DNA from: Janibacter melonis
GTDB lineage: Bacteria > Actinomycetota > Actinomycetes > Actinomycetales > Dermatophilaceae
Assembly (NCBI RefSeq): GCF_020567375.1
Contig: NZ_JAJBZM010000003.1
Location: forward strand, 449,333 to 513,332
Direction: 5' to 3'
DNA: 64,000 nucleotides
The stretch's first letter is position 1; every line of letters starts with the position of its first letter. Under the pieces are notes generated by a model. The model worked only from the letters and a program-made list of their open reading frames with translations, was not told the DNA's origin and did not search any database. Position numbers and translations under genes: made by a program. Shown piece by piece: positions 54,023-64,000 of this stretch.

Positions 54023-55444
54023 ATGCCCCACCACGACATCGTCATCATCGGGTCAGGGTCGGGCAACTCGCTCGTCACGCCCGAGCTCGCCGACGCCGAC
54101 ATCGCGATCATCGAGGGCGCACCGTGGTTCGGCGGGACCTGCCTCAACGTCGGCTGCATCCCGACGAAGATGTTCGTCCTGCCCGCCGACCGTGCGATCG
54201 ACGCGCAGACGGGGGAGCGTCTCGGGGTGCGCACGCGCTTCGACGGCGCCGACTGGCCGGCGATCCGTGACCGGGTCTTCGGGCGGATCGACCCCATCGC
54301 CGCCGCGGGCGAGGCCTACCGCCGCGACGGGGAGCGCACGACCCTCTACCGCGGGCACGCGCGCTTCGTCGGGCCGCGGCGCCTCGTCGTCGACCTGCCC
54401 GAGGGGGCCGTCGAGGTCACCGCCGACCAGGTCGTCATCGCCGCCGGGTCGCACGCCTTCGTGCCGCCGGAGATCGCGCAGAGCGACGTCGAGACCCACA
54501 CCTCGGACACGATCATGCGTCTCGAGGAGCTCCCCGAGCGCCTGCTCGTCGTCGGCGGCGGGTACATCGCGCTCGAGATGGCCCACGTCTTCGAGGCCTT
54601 CGGGTCGGCCGTCACCCTCGCGGTGCGTGGCGAGGACCTGCTGCGTGAGGCCGACGACGTCGTGCGCGCCGTCGTCACCGCCGCTGCGCGTGAGCGCTAC
54701 GACGTGCGCACGGGGGTGAGCGTCACCGCGCTGCGGCGCGAGGACGACGGCATCCACGCCACCCTCACCGACGGCGCCGAGGTCGTCGTCGACGAGGTCC
54801 TCGTCGCGACCGGCCGCCGCCCGAGCACCGACGACCTCGGCGTCGAGCTCGCCGGTGTCGACCTGCGCCAGGACGGCCGGGTCGTCGTCGACGAGCACGG
54901 CCGCACGACGGCCGAGGGCGTGTGGGCGCTCGGCGACGTCTCGTCGCCGTACATGCTCAAGCACGTCGCCAACCACGAGGCCCGGGTCGTCGCGCACAAC
55001 CTCGCCCACCCCGAGGACCTCCACTGCTTCATCCACGACGCCGTGCCGTACGCCGTCTTCACCCACCCGCAGGTCGCCTCGGTCGGGATGACGACGCAGG
55101 AGGCGCGCGACGCGGGTCACGACGTCGTCGTCAAGGTCCAGGAGTACGGCTCGACCGCCTACGGGTGGGCCCTCGAGGACCGGACCAGCCGCTGCGTGCT
55201 CGTCGGCGACCGCCGCACGGGGGCGCTGCTCGGCGGGCACGTCGTGGGGCCGCAGGCGTCGAGCCTCATCCAGCCGGTCGTGCAGACCCTCGCGCTCGGC
55301 AGCTCGCTGCTCGACCTCGCCCGTGGGCAGTACTGGATCCACCCGGCGCTCACCGAGGTCGTCGAGAACGCCGCGCTCGGGCTGCTCGAGACGATGCAGA
55401 CCGAGGACCCGGAGAGCATCGCCTCCGCGCAGACCCCGGGCTGA
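54023..55444 (+). CDS. mtr: Mycothione reductase
   Basis: 473-aa flavoprotein disulfide reductase that reduces oxidised mycothiol with NADPH. FAD loop IVIIGSGSGNSLV, redox pair in GGTCLNVGCIPTK, NADPH loop VVGGGYIALEMAHVFEAFG, second FAD site GVWALGDVSSPYMLKHVA, and C-terminal base QYWIHPALTEVVENA. The GSGSGN start (rather than GGGPGG) separates it from lipoamide dehydrogenases. It begins directly after the SIS stop codon. Supports mycothiol as this organism's thiol buffer. Confidence 0.93.
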   Translation: MPHHDIVIIGSGSGNSLVTPELADADIAIIEGAPWFGGTCLNVGCIPTKMFVLPADRAIDAQTGERLGVRTRFDGADWPAIRDRVFGRIDPIAAAGEAYRRDGERTTLYRGHARFVGPRRLVVDLPEGAVEVTADQVVIAAGSHAFVPPEIAQSDVETHTSDTIMRLEELPERLLVVGGGYIALEMAHVFEAFGSAVTLAVRGEDLLREADDVVRAVVTAAARERYDVRTGVSVTALRREDDGIHATLTDGAEVVVDEVLVATGRRPSTDDLGVELAGVDLRQDGRVVVDEHGRTTAEGVWALGDVSSPYMLKHVANHEARVVAHNLAHPEDLHCFIHDAVPYAVFTHPQVASVGMTTQEARDAGHDVVVKVQEYGSTAYGWALEDRTSRCVLVGDRRTGALLGGHVVGPQASSLIQPVVQTLALGSSLLDLARGQYWIHPALTEVVENAALGLLETMQTEDPESIASAQTPG

Positions 55445-55470
55445 TCCCCCTTCGGCAGTACCCTGCGAGC

Positions 55471-55538
55471 GTGCTCACGGACCCGCTCGCCATCGCGCCC
55501 CTCTCGCCGGCCCGCCGGCTGACCCCGGGGGCGCGGCG

Positions 55539-55542
<4 letters not shown>
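55471..55542 (+). CDS. Leaderless 23-aa upstream ORF overlapping the DUF808 gene
   Basis: A TACCCT box (55459-55464) lies 6 nt before a GTG that opens a 23-codon ORF (VLTDPLAIAPLSPARRLTPG start). Its TGA overlaps the DUF808 ATG as ATGA. It may be a leader peptide that carries ribosomes to the next start by coupling. No conserved protein feature is seen. Confidence 0.5.
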
Positions 55543-56534
<992 letters not shown>

Positions 56535-56563
56535 CGGGGGCCGGCCCCCACCGGCAGCGGTCG

Positions 56564-56607
56564 TTCGAAGAAGGATCGTCACCTCGAGGTGACGGTCCTT
56601 CTTCGAA
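56564..56607. repeat. 44-bp palindromic element, copy D
   Basis: 22+22 palindrome with one T:G wobble (left arm starts TTCGAAGAAGGATCGTCACC). It follows DUF808 as a probable terminator and abuts a gene remnant. Confidence 0.92.
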
Positions 56608-56890
56608 CCGCGGCGAAGGGGGACCCCCCATCGCCCGCTCCCTGTCGCCCGCAGGCGCCCGGACCCTCGTCGCCCGCCTCGACGGTCGGCCCGTGGGGTG
56701 GTGCACGACCGGATCGCCCCGCGACGAGGACGCACCTGCCCTGCTCGAGATGTGGTCGCTCTCCGTCGACCCGGCGCATCAGCGTCGCGGGGCCGCCACC
56801 GCGCTCGGGGCCGACGAGCTGCGGATGGTGCGCGACACCCCCTTCGCCGGGGATCCGTGGTGCTACGAAACCCTGCTGGCTGGGTCTTGA
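56608..56890 (+). pseudogene. GNAT acetyltransferase remnant
   Basis: The frame ending at 56890 encodes [12 protein letters not shown], then [30 protein letters not shown], the central strand and acetyl-CoA loop (QRRGAATAL) of a GNAT acetyltransferase. There is no start codon in this frame after the palindrome, the first half of the fold is missing, and the C-terminus runs into an inverted repeat. The palindrome sits just where the gene is cut, so an insertion or deletion there is likely. Confidence 0.7.
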
Positions 56891-56947
56891 CGACCCAGCA
56901 GGGTCTCGAAGGGGTCCTGGCTCGTCGAAAGGCAGCCAGCAGGGTTT
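56868..56947. repeat. Inverted repeat with 15-bp perfect ends and nested hairpin
   Basis: AAACCCTGCTGGCTG (56868-56882) pairs with CAGCCAGCAGGGTTT (56933-56947). Between them, GACCCAGCAGGG offers an alternative pairing with the left end, so two exclusive folds are possible. No protein is encoded. It may be a remnant of a small mobile element. Confidence 0.75.
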
Positions 56948-56960
56948 TGTCGGAGGGGTC

Positions 56961-56986
56961 GGGCGAAGGGGAGCCCCCCTTCGCCC
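56961..56986. terminator. Hairpin from inverted CGAAGGGG motifs
   Basis: GGGCGAAGGGG (56961-56971) pairs perfectly with CCCCTTCGCCC (56976-56986) over a 4-nt loop upstream of ahcY. It would block read-through into the ahcY promoter. Confidence 0.8.
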
Positions 56987-57026
56987 CCCGACGAGGCGGA
57001 CGGACGGGGCACCCCGTCGCCGGTCC

Positions 57027-57114
57027 TACACTGGAGGGGCCGGCGTGGGTGATGACCCGTGGAGCCCAGAGGGGCGCGCCGGGTCCGTGTACCCGACACC
57101 CAAGGAGCACATCC
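57027..57114 (+). promoter_or_regulatory. ahcY promoter and leader
   Basis: TACACT (57027-57032) is the likely -10, giving a leader of about 75 nt ending in AAGGAG. The leader has no clear match to the SAH riboswitch consensus. Confidence 0.55.
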
Positions 57115-58548
<1,434 letters not shown>

Positions 58549-58551
58549 GCG

Positions 58552-58581
58552 CGAAGGGGGACCCCGCCGGGTCCCCCTTCG
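58552..58581. terminator. Perfect hairpin from inverted CGAAGGGGGA motifs
   Basis: CGAAGGGGGACCC (58552-58564) pairs with GGGTCCCCCTTCG (58569-58581), loop CGCC, directly after the ahcY stop. Each arm is one copy of the iterated motif. Confidence 0.92.
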
Positions 58582-58680
58582 ACGCCTCCGCCGACGGCGG
58601 GCCTGGGAGTCCCGGGCCCGCCGTTGTGCGACCATGGGGCCGACCCGTACAGGTAGCAGGGACCCGTAGGAGGGACAGAC

Positions 58681-59358
58681 GTGAAGGGACGTGTCCTCGT
58701 CGTCGACGACGACCAGGCGCTCGCCGAGATGCTCGGCATCGTGCTCCAGAAGGAAGGTCTCGAGGTCAGCCACGTCGCCGACGGGGCGAAGGCTGTCGAG
58801 GTCTTCCGCGACGTGCGTCCCGATCTCGTGCTGCTCGACGTCATGCTCCCCGGGATGGACGGCATCGAGATCTGCCGCCGCATCCGCCAGGAGTCCGGCG
58901 TCCCGATCGTCATGCTCACCGCGCGTACCGACACCGTCGACGTCGTCGTCGGTCTCGAGTCCGGTGCCGACGACTACGTCGTCAAGCCCTTCAAGCCCCA
59001 GGAGCTCATCGCCCGTCTGCGCGCCCGCCTGCGTCGCGGCGACGAGCCCGAGCCGGAGCGCCTGCAGATCGCCGACCTCGTCATCGACGTCGCCGGCCAC
59101 TCCGTGCGCCGCGGCGAGACCCCGCTCTCGCTCACCCCGCTCGAGTTCGACCTCCTCGTCGCCCTCGCACGCAAGCCGTGGCAGGTCTTCTCCCGCGAGG
59201 TCCTCCTCGAGCAGGTGTGGGGCTACCGGCACGCCGGTGACACCCGTCTGGTCAACGTCCACGTGCAGCGCCTGCGCAGCAAGATCGAGCAGGACCCCGA
59301 GAACCCGCAGATCGTCGTCACCGTCCGGGGCGTCGGCTACAAGGCGGGCCCGGCCTGA
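58681..59358 (+). CDS. mtrA: Response regulator MtrA
   Basis: 225-aa OmpR-type regulator controlling cell division, wall hydrolases and replication genes in actinobacteria. VLVVDDDQ acidic pocket, phospho-acceptor Asp53 (LLDVMLPGMDG), LTARTD, VVKPFKP; C-terminal winged helix with NVHVQRLRSKIEQDPENPQIVVTVRGVGYKAG (split). Very close to MtrA by eye. GTG 58681 has the strong Shine-Dalgarno sequence GGAGGGA. MtrB and LpqB follow. Confidence 0.96.
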   Translation: MKGRVLVVDDDQALAEMLGIVLQKEGLEVSHVADGAKAVEVFRDVRPDLVLLDVMLPGMDGIEICRRIRQESGVPIVMLTARTDTVDVVVGLESGADDYVVKPFKPQELIARLRARLRRGDEPEPERLQIADLVIDVAGHSVRRGETPLSLTPLEFDLLVALARKPWQVFSREVLLEQVWGYRHAGDTRLVNVHVQRLRSKIEQDPENPQIVVTVRGVGYKAGPA

Positions 59359-59360
59359 CC

Positions 59361-61061
59361 ATGGCCGGGGGTCTCCTCCCCGAGCCGCCGAGCCGTCCGG
59401 CGCTGCCGGTCCGAGCGGTCCGCCGGATCGTCGCCCTATGGCGGCGCAGCCTCCAGCTGCGCGTCGTGACGACGACCGTCGTCCTCGGCATCATCACCGT
59501 CTCGCTCATCAGCGCGGCGATGTACCGCTCCATCGCCGAGGGGCTCATCGCCGACCGGGTGAGCGCCTCGCAGGCCCAGGCCCGTCAGCTCGCCGGGGAC
59601 GCGCAGGAGACGCTCGACCAGACCGACCAGACGGAGACCCCGGCGAAGCTGTCGCAGGCGGTCAACGACATCGTCAACTCGACCCTCGCCCCGCCGGCCG
59701 ACGACCGCTCGCGGTACTTCGTCTTCGCCCGCTCGCAGAACAACGACGAGCCCGGCCCGGCGCTCGAGACGCGATTCATCAAAGGCAGCGGCGTCGACCT
59801 CAACGACATCCCGCCCGAGCTGCGCCAGGCCGTGGCCGCCGACCCGGAGCGTCAGCAGACGACGACGATCGACCTGCGCCGAGAGGGGCAGAGCGCGGGC
59901 GCGCTCACGGGGCTGTCGAGCGAGGAGACCATCCCCGCCGTCGTCGTCGGCTCGCAGATCACCGTGCCGACCGCCGGTGCCTACGACGTCTACCTCGTCT
60001 ACCCGATGGAGCAGGAGGAGCGCACGCTCGCGACGATCACCCGCTCCTTCGTCCTCGGCGCGCTCTCGCTCGTCCTGCTCGTCTCGGCCGTCGCCTTCGT
60101 CGTCACCCGGCAGGTCGTCTCGCCGGTGCGTCGCGCGGCCGCGGTCTCCGAGCGCCTGTCCTCGGGCCACCTCAACGAGCGGATGAGCGCACGCGGCCAC
60201 GACGACCTGGCCCAGCTCGGCCGCTCCTTCAACGACATGGCCGACAGCCTCCAGGCCCAGATCCGTCAGCTCGAGGGGCTCTCGCGCGTCCAGCAGCGCT
60301 TCGTCTCCGACGTCTCGCACGAGCTGCGCACCCCGCTGACGACGATCACCATGGCGGCCGACGTCCTCATGTCGAGCAAGGACGAGCTCGACCCCGTCGC
60401 GGCCCGCTCGGCCGAGCTGCTCGTCACCGAGCTCGAGCGCTTCGAGGCGCTGCTCGCCGACCTGCTCGAGATCAGCCGTCACGACGCCGGCGCCGCCGTG
60501 CTCGAGCTCGAGCCCACCGACATCTACGCCGTCGTCGACCGCGCCATCGCCTCTGCCGAGCCGATCGCCCGCGTGCGCGGGTCCGAGGTGGGCGTCGTGC
60601 GGACCGGCACGACGGCCATCGCCGAGGTCGACAGCCGTCGCATCGAGCGGATCCTGCGCAACCTCGTCGTCAACGCCGTCGAGCACGGCGAGGGCCGCCC
60701 GGTGACGGTGCACGTCGGCGAGAACGACGACTCGGTGAGCGTCGTCGTCGAGGACCACGGGGTCGGCCTGCGCGCCGGCGAGGCGTCGCTCGTCTTCAAC
60801 CGCTTCTGGCGAGCCGACCCGGCTCGCGCCCGCACGACGGGCGGCACCGGGCTCGGGCTGGCGATCTCGCTCGAGGACGCCCGCCTCCACCACGGCTGGC
60901 TCCAGGCGTGGGGCGAGCCGGGCCAGGGCTCGCGTTTCCGTCTCACCCTGCCCAAGACCCCGGAGTCGCGCATCCAGACGGCCGCCCTCCCGCTCACGCC
61001 CACAGAGATGGCGGCGGACCCCTCGCCGCGTCTGACGAGGAGCGAAGGGGGGACCTCGTGA
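59361..61061 (+). CDS. mtrB: Sensor histidine kinase MtrB
   Basis: 566-aa kinase partner of MtrA. TM1 about 37-57, extracellular domain 58-225, TM2 226-247, HAMP (VVSPVRRAAAVSERLSSGHL), H box FVSDVSHELRTPLTTI, N box LVVNAVEHGEG, G1 VEDHGVGL, G2 TGGTGLGLAISLEDA. The C-terminal tail is short. ATG 59361 follows the mtrA stop by 2 nt. The lpqB GTG overlaps its stop (GTGA), so the three genes form one unit. Confidence 0.96.
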   Translation: MAGGLLPEPPSRPALPVRAVRRIVALWRRSLQLRVVTTTVVLGIITVSLISAAMYRSIAEGLIADRVSASQAQARQLAGDAQETLDQTDQTETPAKLSQAVNDIVNSTLAPPADDRSRYFVFARSQNNDEPGPALETRFIKGSGVDLNDIPPELRQAVAADPERQQTTTIDLRREGQSAGALTGLSSEETIPAVVVGSQITVPTAGAYDVYLVYPMEQEERTLATITRSFVLGALSLVLLVSAVAFVVTRQVVSPVRRAAAVSERLSSGHLNERMSARGHDDLAQLGRSFNDMADSLQAQIRQLEGLSRVQQRFVSDVSHELRTPLTTITMAADVLMSSKDELDPVAARSAELLVTELERFEALLADLLEISRHDAGAAVLELEPTDIYAVVDRAIASAEPIARVRGSEVGVVRTGTTAIAEVDSRRIERILRNLVVNAVEHGEGRPVTVHVGENDDSVSVVVEDHGVGLRAGEASLVFNRFWRADPARARTTGGTGLGLAISLEDARLHHGWLQAWGEPGQGSRFRLTLPKTPESRIQTAALPLTPTEMAADPSPRLTRSEGGTS

Positions 61062-62851
61062 CCCCCGTCGAGCGGCCGGGCCTGCCGCGGCGGGCCGTCC
61101 TGCGCCTCGCGCTCGGCGCCGGCGGCGTCGGGGCGCTCAGCGCGTGCGGGCTGTCGGTCGACGACACCGTGCGCCCGGGGCTCGAGGTCGACGCGGCCCA
61201 GGACCGCGAGGAGATCCAGTACCAGCCCGAGCCGCCGCGCGCGGGCATGACCCCGGCCGAGCTCGTCCAGGGCTTCCTGCTCGCGGGAGCCTCGACCGGC
61301 AGCGGGCTCTCGGTGGCCCGCAGCTATCTCACGCCCGAGGCATCGAGCGCGTGGAACCCCGACGACGCGCAGACCATCGTGCAGGCCCAGGACCTGCCGC
61401 AGATCCGCTCGGAGGGCGACGGCACGATGCACGTGCAGACCCGTGTCGCCGCGCGCATCGACGCCGACGGGCGCTACTCGCTCGCCAAGGCCAGCGACGG
61501 GGCCATCGTGCGCTTCGGGGTGAGCCGGGTCGAGGGGGAGTGGCGGATCTCGAAGGTCCAGCAGGACTTCGGGCGGCTGCTGCCCTCCTCGCGCGTCGAC
61601 CAGATGTACCGGCGCTACCGCGTGCACTACGCGGCGATCGGGTGGAACAGGCTCGTGCCCGACCTGCGCTGGATCCCCAGCGACCAGGAGGCCACCCGTC
61701 TCGTGCGGGCCCAGCTCGGCGACGTGCCGGGCTACCTGGCCGGGGCGGTCCAGACCGACGCCGACGCGCGCCTCACCGTCGACGCGGTGCCGGTCATCGA
61801 CGGCGTCGCCCAGGTCGACCTCAAGACCGACCTGTCGAGCGACCCGACGGTGCGCAAGAACTTCGCCGCCCAGCTCGTCGCCTCGCTCATGCAGCTGCCG
61901 GCCGTCACCCAGGTCGCCCTGAGCGTCGCCGGCTCCACCCTCGACCTGCCCGGCATCGAGCCGCCGCTCACGAGCCCGGCGCAGTTCGGCTTCGTCGAGG
62001 TCGGCTCGCCGGACGGCCAGTACGCGATCGTGCGCGAGGACGAGCGGGCCGTGCCCGTGCCGCTGCGGCAGGTGGGCGCAGCCACGGACACCGACGTCGC
62101 CGCCCGGGAGAGCCCCTTCTTAGACGTGCCGAGCCGCTGGGCCCGGCTCGCGGTGAGCCTCGACGGCAAGGAGATCGCCGGGGTCCGTGGCTCCGGCCTG
62201 GAGCTTGTGCGCTGGTTCGACGACAAGACCTCGGTGCCCGTCGAGCAGTTCGCCACCCACATGACCCGCCCGGTCTACGACGCGTCGGGGGTGCTGTGGG
62301 TCGCCGGGCGCGGTGAGCTCGACTCCTCGCGGCTGTGGGTCATCAACACCGCCGTCGACCCCTCCGAGCCCGACGCCGAGCCGGCGGAAGTGCCGGCGCC
62401 GTGGCTCACCGGCCGCCGGCCGATCGCGATCTCGGTGAGCCCGGACAGCACCTGCCTCGCCGCGATCTCGACCGACGACGGGGGTGGCGACGTGCAGATC
62501 CAGGTGAGCGGCATCGCCCGCCAGCCCAACGGCCTGCCGACGTCGACGGCGACCCAGTCGCTGCAGGTCGCGGCGTCGGTCGAGCAGGCGAGAGACCTCA
62601 CGTGGATCACCCCGACGACGCTGGGCGTCCTGGGACGCCGGTCGACGGACAAGGCCGTGCGCCCGCTCATCGTCGAGGTCGGCGGCCAGATCGAGGCCCT
62701 TGCCGCGGTGACATCGGCCCGCTCGATCGCGACGACCGGTGGCGAGCGCGAGCTCTACGTGACGACCTCGTCGGGTCGCACGTACAGCCGGGTCGGGGCG
62801 AGCTGGAGCGCGCTCGGCGTCACCGGCACCGTCGTCGTCCCGTCGTCCTGA
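61058..62851 (+). CDS. lpqB: Lipoprotein LpqB
   Basis: 597-aa exported lipoprotein that binds the MtrB sensor domain and tunes MtrAB. Twin-arginine-like PRRAVLRLALGAGGVG precedes the lipobox LSAC; the mature part has an N-terminal GerMN-type domain (about 60-330) and a C-terminal beta-propeller-like region (about 340-597; WARLAVSLDGKEIAGVRGSG, PIAISVSPDSTCLAAIS). The GTG overlaps mtrB. Length is standard. Confidence 0.93.
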   Translation: MTPVERPGLPRRAVLRLALGAGGVGALSACGLSVDDTVRPGLEVDAAQDREEIQYQPEPPRAGMTPAELVQGFLLAGASTGSGLSVARSYLTPEASSAWNPDDAQTIVQAQDLPQIRSEGDGTMHVQTRVAARIDADGRYSLAKASDGAIVRFGVSRVEGEWRISKVQQDFGRLLPSSRVDQMYRRYRVHYAAIGWNRLVPDLRWIPSDQEATRLVRAQLGDVPGYLAGAVQTDADARLTVDAVPVIDGVAQVDLKTDLSSDPTVRKNFAAQLVASLMQLPAVTQVALSVAGSTLDLPGIEPPLTSPAQFGFVEVGSPDGQYAIVREDERAVPVPLRQVGAATDTDVAARESPFLDVPSRWARLAVSLDGKEIAGVRGSGLELVRWFDDKTSVPVEQFATHMTRPVYDASGVLWVAGRGELDSSRLWVINTAVDPSEPDAEPAEVPAPWLTGRRPIAISVSPDSTCLAAISTDDGGGDVQIQVSGIARQPNGLPTSTATQSLQVAASVEQARDLTWITPTTLGVLGRRSTDKAVRPLIVEVGGQIEALAAVTSARSIATTGGERELYVTTSSGRTYSRVGASWSALGVTGTVVVPSS

Positions 62852-62979
62852 CTCGCAGCATCCCCTGACCGCGGTACCCCCACCACGGGTCCGTCCACAG
62901 GACCTCGCTGCGCCGAGCCGTCGTCCACACCGCCGTCGTCCGCTCCCGCGGCGGAGGAGCGCCGCACGAGGATGGCGGG

Positions 62980-63720
62980 GTGAGAGACCTCCTCGCCGCG
63001 GCCCTCGACCTCGTCCTGCCCGCCGCGTGCCCGGGCTGCGGGGACATCGGTGCCCCGCTGTGCGCGTCGTGCGCCGCCGCGCTCTCGCCGCCTCCGCGCG
63101 TCGTCGTGCCCCGGCCGATGCCACCGGGGTGGCCGCCGTGCTGGGCCGGCGGGGCCTACGAAGGGGTGGCCGCGGCCCTCGTGCGCGCCTACAAGGACGG
63201 TGACCGGCGTGACCTCGCGCCGGTCCTCGCCCTGCCGCTGGCCCGTGCGCTCGACGCGGTGCTGCGAGCCGACCCGACGACCGCCCGAGCCGCGGCCGGC
63301 GGGGGTCTCCTCGTCGTGCCGGCCCCGAGCGCGCCGGGCACCGCTCGCGCCCGCGGCGACCGACCGGTCCAGGCGCTCGCACGACGTGCGGTCGCCGGCC
63401 TGCGACCCGAGGAGGCGCGCGTCGTCGACCTGCTCCGGCTGCGCCGCGGGGTCCGTGACCAGGCGACCCTCGGCGGAGCCGGGCGCCGAGCCAACCTCGA
63501 CGGGGCGATGCACGTGAGCCCCTGCGGCACAGGCCTGCTCGTCGGCGCGACGTGCGTGCTCGTCGACGACGTCGTCACCTCCGGCAGCACCCTGGCCGAG
63601 GCGACGCGGGTCCTGCGGCGAGCCGGGGCGGCCCGTGTCGTCGCCGCCTGCGCCCTCGCGACCCCGTTGCGCTCAGACAGGGAGGGACCCGCCCTGGCGA
63701 GTGCACCCGTTGGGGTCTAA
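62980..63720 (+). CDS. ComF family phosphoribosyltransferase-like protein
   Basis: 246-aa ComF/GntX family protein, related to DNA-uptake ComF. Zinc ribbon CPGCGDIGAPLCASC at the N-terminus, then a PRTase fold with CVLVDDVVTSGSTLAEA as the PRPP loop. GTG 62980 is chosen because LLAAALDLVLPAACPGC follows at once. Genes at this place in actinobacteria lie between lpqB and hpf. A role in DNA uptake is not demonstrated outside competent species. Confidence 0.9.
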   Translation: MRDLLAAALDLVLPAACPGCGDIGAPLCASCAAALSPPPRVVVPRPMPPGWPPCWAGGAYEGVAAALVRAYKDGDRRDLAPVLALPLARALDAVLRADPTTARAAAGGGLLVVPAPSAPGTARARGDRPVQALARRAVAGLRPEEARVVDLLRLRRGVRDQATLGGAGRRANLDGAMHVSPCGTGLLVGATCVLVDDVVTSGSTLAEATRVLRRAGAARVVAACALATPLRSDREGPALASAPVGV

Positions 63721-63880
63721 CGTGTCGTCATGGACCCCCAGGCACGCGGCGACCGCGGACCATGGGGGTTCTCTGCGTCTGCCCCGACCAGCGGTCGGCG
63801 GCGGCGGCGAAGGGGGTGGGACCCAGCGCGTCAGGCCTAGCACGCCACCACCACGTACCCCCTCGTCCCAAGGAGGACCG
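63721..63880. other. Intergenic region with nested hairpin and hpf ribosome site
   Basis: A nested hairpin (ACCCCCA 63734-63740 with TGGGGGT 63763-63769, enclosing CGCGG/CCGCG) followed by TTCTCT is a probable terminator of the comF unit. A CGAAGGGGG copy lies at 63808, and AAGGAGG (63870-63876) precedes the hpf ATG. Confidence 0.7.
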
Positions 63881-64000
63881 ATGGAGATCGTCGTCACCGG
63901 ACGGCACGTCAACGTTTCCGACCGACTGCGCGAGTACGTCGCCGAGAAGCTCGACAAGGTGACCCAGCTCGAGCCACGGATGCAGAGGGTGGAGGTGCTC
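63881..64000 (+). CDS. hpf: Ribosome hibernation promoting factor (3'-partial)
   Basis: The first 40 codons of a long HPF/RaiA protein: MEIVVTGRHVNVSDRLREYV is the conserved beta-alpha start, then AEKLDKVTQLEPRM. HPF dimerises ribosomes in stationary phase. ATG 63881 has a perfect AAGGAGG. The rest runs off the window. The gene sits where actinobacteria carry it, upstream of secA. Confidence 0.9.
   Translation, partial: MEIVVTGRHVNVSDRLREYVAEKLDKVTQLEPRMQRVEVL

Noticed and set aside
56608-56890. Functional GNAT acetyltransferase
   Set aside because: No start codon in frame after the palindrome and the first half of the fold is missing.
56961-56990. 6C-type small RNA, suggested by two C6 runs
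   Set aside because: The C runs lie in the stem and flank of a terminator hairpin rather than in two hairpin loops.
57027-57114. Possible SAH riboswitch before ahcY
   Set aside because: The leader lacks the conserved SAH aptamer core; only a promoter and a Shine-Dalgarno sequence are visible.

Overview
This is a 64 kb chromosomal window from a very GC-rich Gram-positive actinobacterium. The evidence is a WhiB protein, MtrA-MtrB-LpqB, mycothione reductase, AccD/AccE carboxylase subunits, DUF3499, DUF5719 and TIGR03089 proteins, about 73% GC, and many GTG starts. Gene order follows, from memory, the conserved actinobacterial block seen in Mycobacterium tuberculosis from hpf/comF-mtrAB-sahH through manB-whiB2-fbiA to fadE25-purEK-birA-accD5/E5-maf. 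The repeats and accessory genes suggest an Intrasporangiaceae-like organism; that placement is inference. I saw no rRNA, tRNA, CRISPR array, transposase or prophage.

Layout. 1-4.5 kb: a carboxyltransferase cut by the window edge, a tract of three winged-helix proteins (two fused to membrane segments) and Maf. 4.6-9.3 kb: secreted lipase, DUF885 protein, MOSC protein and an AbiEi/DUF559-type gene flanked by 44-bp palindromes. 9.5-17.8 kb: accE-accD divergent from birA, an adenylate cyclase, a two-component pair, GtrA, purK-purE and a CoA-binding protein. 17.9-20.4 kb: UDP-glucose-type dehydrogenase and acyl-CoA dehydrogenase. 20.4-24 kb: a persulfide module (rhodanese, TauE-like exporter, small Cys protein, MBL-rhodanese fusion, CstR-like repressor). 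24-33.4 kb: MarR/MFS pair, hydroxyacyl-CoA dehydrogenase, LCP protein, glycosyltransferase, SpoIID/CWB2 protein and CoA-transferase subunits. 33.6-43.2 kb: a peptidoglycan hydrolase and a polysaccharide gene run (GT2, GT4 fusion, UPF0104 flippase-like protein, methyltransferase). 43.2-52.8 kb: DNA glycosylase, degenerate CofD-like protein, WhiB, a giant glycosyltransferase, DUF5719, DUF3499, phosphomannomutase and Trm112. 52.8-64 kb: SIS protein, mycothione reductase, DUF808, ahcY, mtrA-mtrB-lpqB, comF and the start of hpf.

How the genes work together. Cell-envelope building and its control dominate: manB and SIS supply sugar phosphates, the glycosyltransferases, GtrA and UPF0104 handle glycans, LCP attaches them, the hydrolases remodel the wall, and MtrAB/LpqB and WhiB regulate growth. 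BirA biotinylates the carboxylase partner of AccD/AccE. The sulfur module is a self-contained stress-response unit.

Three genome-scale patterns stand out. The motif CGAAGGGG(G) recurs roughly once per kilobase on both strands, in genes and as inverted pairs in terminators. A 44-bp palindrome family is scattered between genes. About 20 genes have a TANNNT -10 box 6-8 nt before the start codon, which points to widespread leaderless transcription.
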